Of a stretch of DNA of 64,000 bases, positions 9,107-18,380 are shown piece after piece (position 1 is the first letter of the stretch; each line of letters starts with the position of its first letter). Both the position numbers and the translations under genes were made by a program. The DNA is from Arthrobacter_B citreus (GTDB taxonomy: Bacteria; Actinomycetota; Actinomycetes; Actinomycetales; Micrococcaceae): the NCBI RefSeq assembly GCF_042429235.1, contig NZ_JBHMBA010000002.1; one strand, 5' to 3'. The notes beneath the pieces were generated by a model. The model searched no databases and was not told the DNA's origin. It saw nothing but the letters and a program-made list of their open reading frames with translations.

Positions 9107-10236
9107 CGACACCCGCCGCCGGCATCCCGGCAACCCGCCCGCTGACGTCCCCCGTAAGGATCGTTCAGGTCGGTGCCGGCGCCATGGGCCGGGCGTGGAT
9201 CCGAAACCTGCGGGACTCCCCCGATGTCGATCTGGTCGGCCTCGTCGACCTGGATGTCGGACTCGCACGGCGCGCCGCCGAGGATGAAGGAGTTTTGCCC
9301 CTTGCTGTCGGAGCATCCGTTGCGGACGTCGCCTCACGGTCAGGCGCCGACGCGGTCGTCAATGTGACCGTCCCCGGCGCCCACCTGCCGGTGAGCTCCG
9401 AAGCGTTGTTCGCAGGCCTGCCGGTGCTGTGCGAGAAGCCCATCGCGCCGACCGTCGCTGAGGCGCTCCTTCTCGCCGCGGCCGCGGAGGCTTCCGGACG
9501 CCTCCTGATGACCAGCCAGTCACGGCGCTACTATCCCTCGATCACCGCGTTCCGTGAACAAATCGCCGGCCTTGGGCAGTTGGGAACGGCGTCAGTCGAA
9601 TTTGCGAAGGCACCCCGTTTCGGTGGTTTCCGCGACGAGATGTCACACGTGCTCCTCCTCGACATGGCGATCCACGCTTTTGACGCTGCCCGCTATGTCC
9701 TGGACCGCGACCCTGTTGCTGTGTACTGCGAGGAATACAACCCGGGCTGGAGTTGGTATGCGGACGGCGCAGCTGCGGCCGCCATCTTCGAGTTCGCCGG
9801 CGGAGTGCGTTTGACCTACAGCGGAAGCTGGTGTGCTGACGGATTGGAAACCTCCTGGAACGGTGTCTGGCGCGTCAACGGCGCCGGAGGGACTGCACGG
9901 TGGGACGGCGAGGCCCCCCCGGAATGGCAAGCCCGGGAATCCGGCGAAGTGCTGCGGGCGCACCCTGCGCCGGCACAGCAGGAAATCGCGGGATCACTGG
10001 CCGAATTCATCGGCGCCCTCCGCACCGGCCACACTCCGTCAGGGGAGGTCCACTCCAACGTCCTGAGCCTGGCGATGGTGGAGGCAGCTGTGCTTTCCTC
10101 AACCCGCGGCACGCGGGTACTCATCCACGATGTTCTCGAGGACGGCTATTCGACGGCGGTCGCAGCGGCGCGCGACGAGCGGGTCCGTGCGGCACTCACC
10201 TCCTGGGGCACGGTCCACGAGGGCCTCGCCCGCTGA
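9103..10236 (+). CDS. Gfo/Idh/MocA-family oxidoreductase
   Basis: The 377-aa product has an N-terminal Rossmann fold (VGAGAMG near residue 22), the family CEKPIAP motif, and the C-terminal beta-sheet domain. Such enzymes oxidise or epimerise sugars and cyclitols with NAD(P). The GTG start overlaps the TGA of the LacI gene (GTGA), so translation is coupled. The position between the regulator and GH95 suggests it acts on a sugar released by this locus; the substrate is not known. Confidence 0.88.
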   Translation: MTTPAAGIPATRPLTSPVRIVQVGAGAMGRAWIRNLRDSPDVDLVGLVDLDVGLARRAAEDEGVLPLAVGASVADVASRSGADAVVNVTVPGAHLPVSSEALFAGLPVLCEKPIAPTVAEALLLAAAAEASGRLLMTSQSRRYYPSITAFREQIAGLGQLGTASVEFAKAPRFGGFRDEMSHVLLLDMAIHAFDAARYVLDRDPVAVYCEEYNPGWSWYADGAAAAAIFEFAGGVRLTYSGSWCADGLETSWNGVWRVNGAGGTARWDGEAPPEWQARESGEVLRAHPAPAQQEIAGSLAEFIGALRTGHTPSGEVHSNVLSLAMVEAAVLSSTRGTRVLIHDVLEDGYSTAVAAARDERVRAALTSWGTVHEGLAR

Positions 10237-10256
10237 TCAAAGAAGCGGAGCACACC

Positions 10257-12614
10257 ATGGCTGAGCACGTGTTCGAGACATCCAGCGCCGCCGCCTCTTG
10301 GGAGGACGGACTCATCATCGGCAGCGGCCGGGTTGGCGCCGTCGTTTACGGTCCGGCGGACGCGATCAGCGTTTCCCTCGCGCACGAGCGCTACTTCCTC
10401 CCCCTCCACCCGCGCCCGGACGCACCCGACCTCGCTCAGGTGAGGACGCGCATGCGGGCGGCCCTGCTCGCCGGTGATGCCGAGGAGGCGGGCGCCGCGC
10501 TGGGTCAGGGCAGCCGGGCGTCCGGGTACGGCGACAGTTTGATCTGGACGGATCCGCTCGGCCTCTGCGCAACGCTCACGGTCCGGACCCCGGGCGGCGT
10601 TGCCGAGTCACGGCGGATCATTGACCCGCTGCTTGGCGAGGCGGCAGTCGAGTGGACCGATCTCGCGCTGCGGCGGCACGCCCTTCGGCTCATCGCCCCT
10701 TATGGAAGCGAGTCCGTGCTGATCACCCTCGAGGCAGACTCCGAGAGCACAGCTGTCGTCGAACTCGGGCTTGGCGCCGGCGGCGCCACACCTTTGGACA
10801 CCGGTGTTCCCGACGGTTCCGCCGCGGTCACGGCAAGCGTGGAGGGCGGGGACCGCGGCATCCTTGAGGCCGCTGCCGGCTTCGGTTCGACCGGTGCCCG
10901 CGCGGTCATTACGGTCTCCACCGGGACAACGTGGGAGGTCCATGACGACATCACGCGGTCCGACGTGACGACCGGGCCCGGGGCCCCGCGGATGATACGA
11001 GTCGACGTCAGGATGCCTGCCGGCGAGCCCGGCACCGCGCGGTCCGGACCCCTGCCGGCTTCCTGGAACGACGTCCGCCTCGGGGAGAGGCGTGCCCGGG
11101 AACCCCTGACCCACGCCTCGCTGCTGGATCTGGCCGGCACTTCGGCGGGCACGAGGACTGAAGACCTGTGGTCCCAGGCCCGGGCCGGCGACGAAGGTTC
11201 CCGCCGCCGTGTAGTGGAGGCAGCCTACCTGAGCGGCCGGGCAAACATCATCGCCTCCACCGGCACCCTGCCACCCACGCTGCAGGGCGTCTGGCAGGGC
11301 ACCTGGCGCCCCGCTTGGTCGGCGGACTACACCTTGAACGGCAATGTGCAGAACGGTGCGCTGGCAGGACTGGCCGTGACAGGCACTCCTGAACTTGCCC
11401 TGTCACTCCTGAATCTTGTCCTTCCGCACCTGGACGACTACCGCGATAACGCCCGCCTCATCTTCGGTGCCGAGGGGATGCTCCTGCCCTCCCGGATGTC
11501 CACTCACGGCCGGGCGAGCCACTTCTCAGAGGACTACCCCCATGTGTTTTGGACCGGATGCGGCGGATGGGTTCTGCGGATCCTGGCCGACGTTGTCGCC
11601 ACGACCGGAGAAAGATCGATCGTTGATGACCGGGTCTGGGAACTGACGGAGGGAGTCCTCCGCTTCGCCGAGACCGCGTTATTCGACGTCGACGGCGTCA
11701 GCCGGATTATTCCGTCCTACTCCCCCGAGAACACGCCCGGCGGCGCCCGGGTGCCCCTCGCAACGGATGCGACCGTCGACGTCGCCATTCTCCGTGATGC
11801 CGCCCGGGCAACGGCGCTCCTTGGACGGGCGCGGGGAGATGACTCCCTGGATGCACGCTGGGCACGCGTTCTCGAGAATCTGCCGCCTTACCGCGTCGCC
11901 GCTGACGGCACCCTCGCAGAATGGCTTTCCGGCCCGTGGTCCGAAAACATCGCGCACCGCCATGCTTCCCAGCTTTACCCGCTGTGGTACGAAATTGATC
12001 CGGCCTTCGAGGGTGACGGCGAGGAGGCGGCCCGGTTGCGCGCAGCAGCCTCCGCGACGGTCCGGGAGAAGATCGCGTGGCGTGCAGCTGCGCCGTCGGC
12101 ACCACCGGGCCGGATGGAGATGGCTTTCGGTCTGGTGCAGGTGGGGATGGCGGCAGCGGCGCTCGGGGACGCGGCGGCGGCTGAGGCGTGCGTTAATTGG
12201 CTGGCGCTCGAGCACTGGAGCCCGGCCCTGACAACAACGCACGATGCCGGCACGATCTTCAACCTTGATGCCAGCGGCGGACTTCCCGGACTCGTTGCGT
12301 CGATGTTGCTGGGCTCCAGCACCGACTCATTGTCGGTGCTTCCCGCCCTGCCGGCCGCGTGGCCGAGCGGACGCGTGACGGGGCTGCGCGCCCGCGGCGG
12401 CGTCGTCATCGACCAGCTCGAATGGCATCCAGGCGGCGCCGCGTTCACGGTGCGCCGGCTCCCTGGAGCCGCATGGCTGGCCCCCTGCGCGGGCACGCTG
12501 CTCCGCCTTCCCCGCGCCTCCGCTCTCCTCGTGGACGGCATTCCGGCAAAGACCGGCCGGTTCGGCATCGGGCCACGGCCCCTGCGCGTCGAGATCCAAT
12601 GGCTGCAAGGCTAG
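10257..12614 (+). CDS. Glycoside hydrolase family 95-like enzyme
   Basis: The 785-aa product resembles GH95 alpha-L-fucosidases/alpha-L-galactosidases: an N-terminal beta domain, then an (alpha/alpha)6 barrel. It has LQGVWQG and YTLNGNVQNG, whose two Asn fit the catalytic N-x-N of the family, and HRHASQLYPL near the active site. No signal peptide is visible. The ATG at 10257 has an AGCGGAG site and lies 20 bases after the oxidoreductase stop; the frame is open far upstream but overlaps that gene. In this arabinose/galactose locus an alpha-L-galactosidase or related activity may be more relevant than fucosidase; this is a guess from context. Confidence 0.82.
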   Translation: MAEHVFETSSAAASWEDGLIIGSGRVGAVVYGPADAISVSLAHERYFLPLHPRPDAPDLAQVRTRMRAALLAGDAEEAGAALGQGSRASGYGDSLIWTDPLGLCATLTVRTPGGVAESRRIIDPLLGEAAVEWTDLALRRHALRLIAPYGSESVLITLEADSESTAVVELGLGAGGATPLDTGVPDGSAAVTASVEGGDRGILEAAAGFGSTGARAVITVSTGTTWEVHDDITRSDVTTGPGAPRMIRVDVRMPAGEPGTARSGPLPASWNDVRLGERRAREPLTHASLLDLAGTSAGTRTEDLWSQARAGDEGSRRRVVEAAYLSGRANIIASTGTLPPTLQGVWQGTWRPAWSADYTLNGNVQNGALAGLAVTGTPELALSLLNLVLPHLDDYRDNARLIFGAEGMLLPSRMSTHGRASHFSEDYPHVFWTGCGGWVLRILADVVATTGERSIVDDRVWELTEGVLRFAETALFDVDGVSRIIPSYSPENTPGGARVPLATDATVDVAILRDAARATALLGRARGDDSLDARWARVLENLPPYRVAADGTLAEWLSGPWSENIAHRHASQLYPLWYEIDPAFEGDGEEAARLRAAASATVREKIAWRAAAPSAPPGRMEMAFGLVQVGMAAAALGDAAAAEACVNWLALEHWSPALTTTHDAGTIFNLDASGGLPGLVASMLLGSSTDSLSVLPALPAAWPSGRVTGLRARGGVVIDQLEWHPGGAAFTVRRLPGAAWLAPCAGTLLRLPRASALLVDGIPAKTGRFGIGPRPLRVEIQWLQG

Positions 12615-12652
12615 ACCGCCCCGGCTGCGCCGGAGTCGAAGAGGTTCGGAAC

Positions 12653-12672
12653 AGACGAGCATCGTCTCTTTT
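12653..12672 (+). terminator. Candidate terminator after GH95
   Basis: A 6-bp stem (AGACGA/TCGTCT) with a 3-base loop is followed by CTTTT on the plus strand, in the 57-base gap between the convergent GH95 and GH127 genes. Confidence 0.4.
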
Positions 12673-14498
12673 CACTTGTTGCGTGATTTGATCGGGAAAT
12701 AGAGCGAGTACGGCTCGTCGACGATTTCATGCACGGGGCGGAAGCGGATCGCGGTGGATTGACCAACGGTGCGGTATCCGCGGAGCCATTCGGTCCACTG
12801 GCGCTCGTTGTCCGGTGCGAGAAGGGAGGCGGCCGAAGACGCATCGCCGTCCAGGCTCACCTCGCGGTCCACGAGTCCGGCCAGCACCACCGGCCCCTCT
12901 GCGAAGGCGACCGTAGCCGGCTCATCGGGGATTGGCACGGCCCGAAGGGCAAACGGGAACGCAATGTCAACGCTGGTCCGAACGCCGGGATGGTTGATGA
13001 TGAGGGCACCCTCCACGTGCTCCACCCGGTCGTCCCCCGACAGCATGGGCTCCGCGGCGCTCCACTCCGGGACCCTGATCCGCACGCTCAGCGCGGCTCC
13101 TTCGTTCGAAGTGATCTCGATGCGGATCCGGACAGCGGAAGGCCTGTGGGCATCGCCGGCACCGCCTGCATTCGAATCCGGACCGACGTAGCCGGCGTCG
13201 TCAAGAACCTTGACCCGCACGTCGGCGTCACCGTTGGTGGCAGCGACCCTCGCCCGCGCCGAAATGTGCTGGGCAACCGTCAGCACGCCGTCCTCCCCCA
13301 GATAGAAGATCAGGCCGGAATGCCGGGTGTGGGCCTGCACCAGGGTGCCATGGCAGCACCAAAAGTCCTCTGTTGGAGTTCCCCAGTTCTTGCGGCCGCC
13401 GCCCTCAAGCGGGAGGAAGTAGGCGACCATGCCGGTGCGCGGATTCTGCTGGGCAAGGATTCCGTTGTAAAGGTTCTGCTCAATGTAGTCGGCGTATGAG
13501 AGATCCCCCGTCCACCGCATCAGGGTGTCCGCGAGGCGGATCATGTTGTAGACACTGCAATGCTCCTGCGTCTTTTCGCCCCGGCGTGAGGCGAACTCGA
13601 ACGGAGGCGTCCAAATCTCGCCGGAGGTCTGGCCCCCCGTGCAGAACGTGCCTCGGCTGGTGACGGCCTGGTCCCAGTACGCCTCAACGATGCGGCGCCA
13701 GCGGTCTTCACCCGTGACTTCATAGGCACGGGCAGCACCGAGGACTTCTGGAATGGTGGTGTTGGCATGCATGTTGGTCAGCATGTCCCGCCCCGCAAGC
13801 AGCCCGTCGAAAAGGGAACGGTGGTAGTAGCGTTCGAGCAGTTCCAAGTAGATGCTGTCTCCGGTAAGAGCGAAAAGATCAGCCCACACTTCGATCATTC
13901 CCCCGGTCTCGACCTCCAGGATTGTTTGGAATGCATCGTCGTCGAACCCCCGCGCCCATTCGAGGATCGGTGTGGTCGCGTTTCGGGCCAACCGCAGTGC
14001 CCGCTCATCGCCGAGATCCGAGTGGACATCCACGAGTCCCATCAGAGTTTTGTGCATCGCGTACTGCGGCGCCCACACGGGCCGGCCATCCGCGAGTCGG
14101 CGAAGGAAAGCCGGCGGAACAGCCCAAATCCACCCTCCCCCGTTCTCAAGCTGACAGCGCTCAAGTCCGTCGAGGACTGAGCCGATCCGCGCACGGAGCA
14201 GGCTGTCCCCCGTCACCGCAACTTCCCGGGCCGCGGCCGACAGCCAATGGCCGAGAAAATGGCCGCGCAGGAGCGCGCCGGGTGTCTCCCAGCCCCAATG
14301 GCGCTCCAAGCCGCGGGCCGCGTCCCGGGAGGACTGGAGATGCCAGGCCTGGTCGCCGATCCCGGCTTCAAGGAAGAAGTTCTGCAGCAGTGCGTCGTCT
14401 TGCAGCGACAGGAGGTAGGCCCGGTTCAACCGGCGGCGGTCATCGAAGATGCCACCCTCGAGACGGCTGCCGTCCGGTGCCAACTGGGCCAGCTTCAT
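12672..14498 (-). CDS. GH127 family glycosidase (beta-L-arabinofuranosidase type)
   Basis: The 608-aa product matches GH127: an N-terminal helical barrel then beta domains. The zinc/thiolate active site is visible as Glu312 and Cys314 in QEHCSVYN, and Cys381-Cys382 in FWCCHGT. In the Bifidobacterium enzyme HypBA1 the equivalent residues bind zinc and one Cys is the nucleophile. These enzymes remove beta-L-arabinofuranose, for example from hydroxyproline-linked arabino-oligosaccharides of plant extensins. No signal peptide is seen. The gene is divergent from GH36 with only about 60 bases between start codons, holding operator O3 and a GAGGAG ribosome binding site. Confidence 0.9.
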   Translation of the reverse strand: MKLAQLAPDGSRLEGGIFDDRRRLNRAYLLSLQDDALLQNFFLEAGIGDQAWHLQSSRDAARGLERHWGWETPGALLRGHFLGHWLSAAAREVAVTGDSLLRARIGSVLDGLERCQLENGGGWIWAVPPAFLRRLADGRPVWAPQYAMHKTLMGLVDVHSDLGDERALRLARNATTPILEWARGFDDDAFQTILEVETGGMIEVWADLFALTGDSIYLELLERYYHRSLFDGLLAGRDMLTNMHANTTIPEVLGAARAYEVTGEDRWRRIVEAYWDQAVTSRGTFCTGGQTSGEIWTPPFEFASRRGEKTQEHCSVYNMIRLADTLMRWTGDLSYADYIEQNLYNGILAQQNPRTGMVAYFLPLEGGGRKNWGTPTEDFWCCHGTLVQAHTRHSGLIFYLGEDGVLTVAQHISARARVAATNGDADVRVKVLDDAGYVGPDSNAGGAGDAHRPSAVRIRIEITSNEGAALSVRIRVPEWSAAEPMLSGDDRVEHVEGALIINHPGVRTSVDIAFPFALRAVPIPDEPATVAFAEGPVVLAGLVDREVSLDGDASSAASLLAPDNERQWTEWLRGYRTVGQSTAIRFRPVHEIVDEPYSLYFPIKSRNK

Positions 14499-14515
14499 AA
14501 ATGCTCCTCTTCTTT

Positions 14516-14527
14516 GAGATCGATCTC
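14516..14527. promoter_or_regulatory. LacI-type operator O3 between GH127 and GH36
   Basis: GAGATCGATCTC is a perfect 12-bp palindrome in the short gap between the two divergent hydrolase genes, so one bound dimer could control both. The promoters themselves are not clear; the GH36 transcript must have a very short leader or none. Confidence 0.7.
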
Positions 14528-14557
14528 TGTTACTTTACTCACTTATGGAATGACGGT

Positions 14558-16762
14558 ATGAATATCCGTATGGAATTTCCGCGGGTTATTCACCTCTTCG
14601 CTGAGGACGTGTCAGTCCTGCTCACCCAGGCCGCAGGTGCTCCACCGGCGATCGTTCACTGGGGCCCACGGATCAACGCGGACGATCACGAGCTTGTGGA
14701 CTACGCGCGGACCAGCTTTCGGCCGGGCATCGGCAACCAGTCCGACGTTCCCTATGAAGCCGGGATCCTGCCTGAACACTCTTACGGCTGGAGTGGCTTG
14801 CCCGGAATCCGGGCCCACCGCACAGGCGCGGCGTGGTCCCCCCGGTTGGAGGTCAGCTCGGTCACCGTGGACGGTGAAACCCTGGCAGAGGGCTGCGTCG
14901 CGCAATGCCCGGGGGGCCTCGTGGCCATTAGTGCCCACGACGAATGGGCTAAAATTCACGTCGAGATAGAGATCGATCTCTCGCCCCGTGGATTACTGCG
15001 CACCAGGACCAGCGTGCGCAATGACGGCACTGGTTCCAATCATCTCGAAGTGATCGGCGTCGATCCTTCTCTGCGTCTGCCGTTGGACGCCCGCGAAATC
15101 CTTGATTTCTCGGGTCGGTGGGGCACCGAGAAGATTCCGCAGCGTCACCCCGTCGTGGTGGGAACCCATGCACGGGAGTCCCGCCGCGGGCGCACCGGTC
15201 TGGACGCCACGACAGTCGTCGCGATTGGAACACCGGGCTTTGATGCCGGGTCCGGCCGCGTGTGGCTCTGTCACGTCGGCATCGGCGGTAACCACGAGCA
15301 CGCTGTCGAACGCAGCGACGGGTATCTGGCTTTTCGCGGCGGCGAACTTCTCCTGCCCGGTGAAGTGCGTCTTGCAAGTGGCGAAAGATACGTCTCCCCC
15401 TGGGTTTACGGCAGCTTAGGGATTGGACTGGATTCCGCCTCGGCACGTTACCACGACTTCTTACGGGACCGTTCGCTTTCCTCCCACCGTCCCCGCCCCG
15501 TCACGCTCAATGTGTGGGAGGCCGTGTACTTCGATCAGGACTTCGAGACACTGGCGGACCTTGCGACGCGTGCCGCGGACCTCGGAGTCGAGCGCTATGT
15601 CCTCGATGACGGGTGGTTCCAAGGCCGTTCTGACGACACCGCGGGGTTGGGCGACTGGATTCCCGACGAGAAGTCCTGGCCGGACGGTCTCGCGCCCCTC
15701 GCCGAGCATGTCCGCGGCCTCGGGATGGAGTTTGGTTTGTGGGTCGAGCCGGAAATGGTCAATGAGGACTCCGACCTCGCCCGCGCGCACCCCGACTGGC
15801 TTCTCCGGGCGCGCGCGGAACTGCCACCTCGTTTCCGCAATCAGCAGGTCCTGGACCTGACGAATCCAGAGGCCTTTGCGCACATTCTCGGCGTCCTCGA
15901 TGGCCTGGTCAGCGACCTCGGCGTCGCCTGCCTCAAGTGGGACCACAACCGCGACCTGATCGATGCCGGCCATCCCGGTACAGGGACGCCCGCTGTCCAC
16001 GACCAAACCCTCGCCGTCTACGAACTGATCGATCAGCTGCGGTCCCGACACCCCGGGCTGGAGATCGAGAGCTGCGCTTCGGGCGGCGGCCGGGTCGACC
16101 TGGGCATTCTCCAGCGCACTGACCGCGTGCATACCTCCGACAATCAGGATCCCCTCGACCGCGCCCGGATGCTGCGGTGGACCGGACTCCTGGTCCCACC
16201 CGAAATGCTCGGATCACACGTCGCTTCAGCTGTCTCCTCCGTCACCGGGCGCACGAGCGATCTTCATACCCGCTGCGCGATCGCTTTCCTCGGTCATTTC
16301 GGCATCGAATGGGATATTCGCGAATTGAGCAGCGAGGACAGCGCCACCCTGTCCCGCTGGATTGCCGCTTACCAGCAGCATCGGGAACTGATCAGCACCG
16401 GCAGGGTCGTCGCCAACGGAGACTTTGACCCTGATGCCCCGGCCCTGCGCGGTGTCGTCGCCGCCGACGGTTCCGAGGCCATCTACACCTTGGTAACGCC
16501 GCCGCTGTCCGCGGACTCACGGCGCAGGGTCCGGCTGCCGGGGCTCCTCTCCGATGCCAGCTACCGTATCGAGTCTGCCCGCCCCGAGTCGCTCGGACCA
16601 TGGTGGCTGAATCCGTCCTGGTTGGACTCAACCTCCGATCTCGATTCTGTAGCTGAGGCTCCGTCCTACTCGGGGAGCCTGCTCCGGGAGGCTGGACTCG
16701 ACCTGCCCACCTTCCACCCCGACAGGGCACTGGTATTGCGGCTGGTCCGCATCGATGCCTGA
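14558..16762 (+). CDS. GH36 family alpha-galactosidase
   Basis: The 734-aa product shows the GH36 layout: N-terminal beta-supersandwich, TIM barrel and C-terminal beta domain. The nucleophile is Asp462 in KWDHN, the SCASGGGR motif follows, and Asp528 in SDNQDPLDR is the likely acid/base. It hydrolyses terminal alpha-galactose from oligosaccharides in the cytoplasm. I chose the ATG at 14558; the frame is open to 14501 but that would put the operator inside the coding region, and an ATG at 14570 is also possible. A perfect copy of the operator lies within the gene at 14968. Confidence 0.9.
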   Translation: MNIRMEFPRVIHLFAEDVSVLLTQAAGAPPAIVHWGPRINADDHELVDYARTSFRPGIGNQSDVPYEAGILPEHSYGWSGLPGIRAHRTGAAWSPRLEVSSVTVDGETLAEGCVAQCPGGLVAISAHDEWAKIHVEIEIDLSPRGLLRTRTSVRNDGTGSNHLEVIGVDPSLRLPLDAREILDFSGRWGTEKIPQRHPVVVGTHARESRRGRTGLDATTVVAIGTPGFDAGSGRVWLCHVGIGGNHEHAVERSDGYLAFRGGELLLPGEVRLASGERYVSPWVYGSLGIGLDSASARYHDFLRDRSLSSHRPRPVTLNVWEAVYFDQDFETLADLATRAADLGVERYVLDDGWFQGRSDDTAGLGDWIPDEKSWPDGLAPLAEHVRGLGMEFGLWVEPEMVNEDSDLARAHPDWLLRARAELPPRFRNQQVLDLTNPEAFAHILGVLDGLVSDLGVACLKWDHNRDLIDAGHPGTGTPAVHDQTLAVYELIDQLRSRHPGLEIESCASGGGRVDLGILQRTDRVHTSDNQDPLDRARMLRWTGLLVPPEMLGSHVASAVSSVTGRTSDLHTRCAIAFLGHFGIEWDIRELSSEDSATLSRWIAAYQQHRELISTGRVVANGDFDPDAPALRGVVAADGSEAIYTLVTPPLSADSRRRVRLPGLLSDASYRIESARPESLGPWWLNPSWLDSTSDLDSVAEAPSYSGSLLREAGLDLPTFHPDRALVLRLVRIDA
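14968..14981. promoter_or_regulatory. LacI-type operator O4 inside the GH36 gene
   Basis: AGAGATCGATCTCT is a perfect 14-bp palindrome, the best copy in the window, encoding part of residues 137-142 of the GH36 enzyme. It lies 453 bp downstream of O3, a distance that would allow looping or a roadblock. It could also be chance, constrained by the amino acids EIDLS. Confidence 0.5.
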
Positions 16763-16816
16763 TCCTCAGCGGTGCGCCGCGGCCCTCAGCCAACCCCAAC
16801 CTCACTGGAGCCCTTC

Positions 16817-18346
16817 GTGAACACCACCAATACCACCGTCACCATAGATCTGGACCGGCCCGGCGCCACCATCAGCAAGCACCTCTACGGCCACTTCGCT
16901 GAGCACCTTGGGCGGTGCATTTATGACGGCTTCTGGGTTGGCGAGGACTCCCCGGTCCCGAATGTTGGGGGAATCCGGCTCGACGTGGTTGAGGCCCTGC
17001 GCGCCTTGGACATCCCGAACCTGCGTTGGCCTGGCGGCTGTTTCGCTGACCGCTACCACTGGACCGACGGCATTGGGCCCCGCGCGGACCGCCCGGGCCT
17101 TATCAACACGCTATGGGGAGGGGTCGCCGAGGACAACTCATTCGGGACCCACGAGTTCATGGCCCTCTGTGAACTGCTCGGAGCCGAGGCCTACATCTCG
17201 GGTAATGTCGGCTCAGGCACAGTGCAGGAAATGGCCGATTGGATCGAGTATCTGACCGGTGCCGGCACGTCCCCGATGGCCGACCTTCGCCGCTCGCACG
17301 GGCGGGAGAAGCCTTGGACCGTAGCGTTCTGGGGACTCGGCAACGAAAGTTGGGGCTGCGGCGGCAACATGCGCGCCGGCGCGTACGCCGACCTGGCCCG
17401 TCAGTTCGGCACCTTCTGCCAAAGCGGGAACGAAACGCCTCTCTATCGCATCGCGGCTGGAGCGGACGGCGCCGATACCGCCTGGACGAAGACCCTGATG
17501 GAGGTTATCCCCGAGATAGGCGCGCACCCCTTCTCCTCTGTGCCGTGGGAAGGTGTCTCGGTGCATTACTACACGATCGGCGGAAGCTGGTCCGCGAAGG
17601 GAAGTGCAACAGAGTTCGATGACGCTTCCTATTGGAGCACCATCGTGGCAGCGCAAGGCATCGAGGAGCTGCTTCGCTCGCATGCCGCCGTCATGGATGT
17701 CTACGACCCCGAGAAGAAGTACGGGATGGTCCTGGATGAGTGGGGCACGTGGTGGGATGTCGAGCCAGGGACCCACCCCGGGTTCCTCTTTCAACAGAAC
17801 ACCATGCGCGACGCCATGGTGGCCGCCTGGCACTTTGACGTCTTTCACGGCTTCGCCGACCGCCTCAGGATGGCGAACATCGCACAGACGGTCAATGTGC
17901 TGCAGGCGATGCTGCTGACTGATCCCGACGGGGGCGGGATGGTTCGAACGCCCACCTACCATGTGTTCGAAATGAACAAGGGCCACCACGACGCCACGGT
18001 GCTCCCCACGGCCGTTACCGGCCCCACCCACACTGTGGACGGCCGAGACTTCCCTGTCGCATCCGCATCCGCGAGCACGAAAGACGGCAGGGTTCTGGTC
18101 TCCCTCACGAATGTCAGCCTGGACTCCCCGCTCCACATCAACCTGGCGTTCCGCGGCGGCACGGTCAGCGGCGGCGCCGGACGCCTCCTCACTTCCACCC
18201 GTCCCGATGCACACAACCGCCCGGGCGCAGCCGACGTCGTAAGTCCCGTCGAGCTTAAGGGCTTCGAGGCCACCCCCACGGGTCTGCGCCTCACCCTTCC
18301 CCCGCACTCCTTCGCCACTGTGACCGTTGATGCCGATGTCCTTTGA
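16817..18346 (+). CDS. GH51 alpha-L-arabinofuranosidase
   Basis: The 509-aa product has the GH51 start signature (LYGHFAEHLGRCIYDG), the acid/base Glu177 in GLGNESWG and the nucleophile Glu308 in LDEWG. Family length is about 500 aa and the protein is intracellular with no signal peptide. It removes alpha-L-arabinofuranosyl residues from arabino-oligosaccharides. I chose the GTG at 16817, 6 bases after TGGAG; the frame is open to 16772. It follows GH36 by 54 bases and overlaps or abuts GH27, so the three probably form one transcript. Confidence 0.93.
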   Translation: MNTTNTTVTIDLDRPGATISKHLYGHFAEHLGRCIYDGFWVGEDSPVPNVGGIRLDVVEALRALDIPNLRWPGGCFADRYHWTDGIGPRADRPGLINTLWGGVAEDNSFGTHEFMALCELLGAEAYISGNVGSGTVQEMADWIEYLTGAGTSPMADLRRSHGREKPWTVAFWGLGNESWGCGGNMRAGAYADLARQFGTFCQSGNETPLYRIAAGADGADTAWTKTLMEVIPEIGAHPFSSVPWEGVSVHYYTIGGSWSAKGSATEFDDASYWSTIVAAQGIEELLRSHAAVMDVYDPEKKYGMVLDEWGTWWDVEPGTHPGFLFQQNTMRDAMVAAWHFDVFHGFADRLRMANIAQTVNVLQAMLLTDPDGGGMVRTPTYHVFEMNKGHHDATVLPTAVTGPTHTVDGRDFPVASASASTKDGRVLVSLTNVSLDSPLHINLAFRGGTVSGGAGRLLTSTRPDAHNRPGAADVVSPVELKGFEATPTGLRLTLPPHSFATVTVDADVL

Positions 18347-18380
18347 CCCGCGTCCGCACCCTGCGGCCGGAACGGACCGC

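Noticed and set aside
11611..11622. AAGATCGATCGT in the GH95 gene as an operator
   Set aside because: The right half does not match the consensus CGATCTC.
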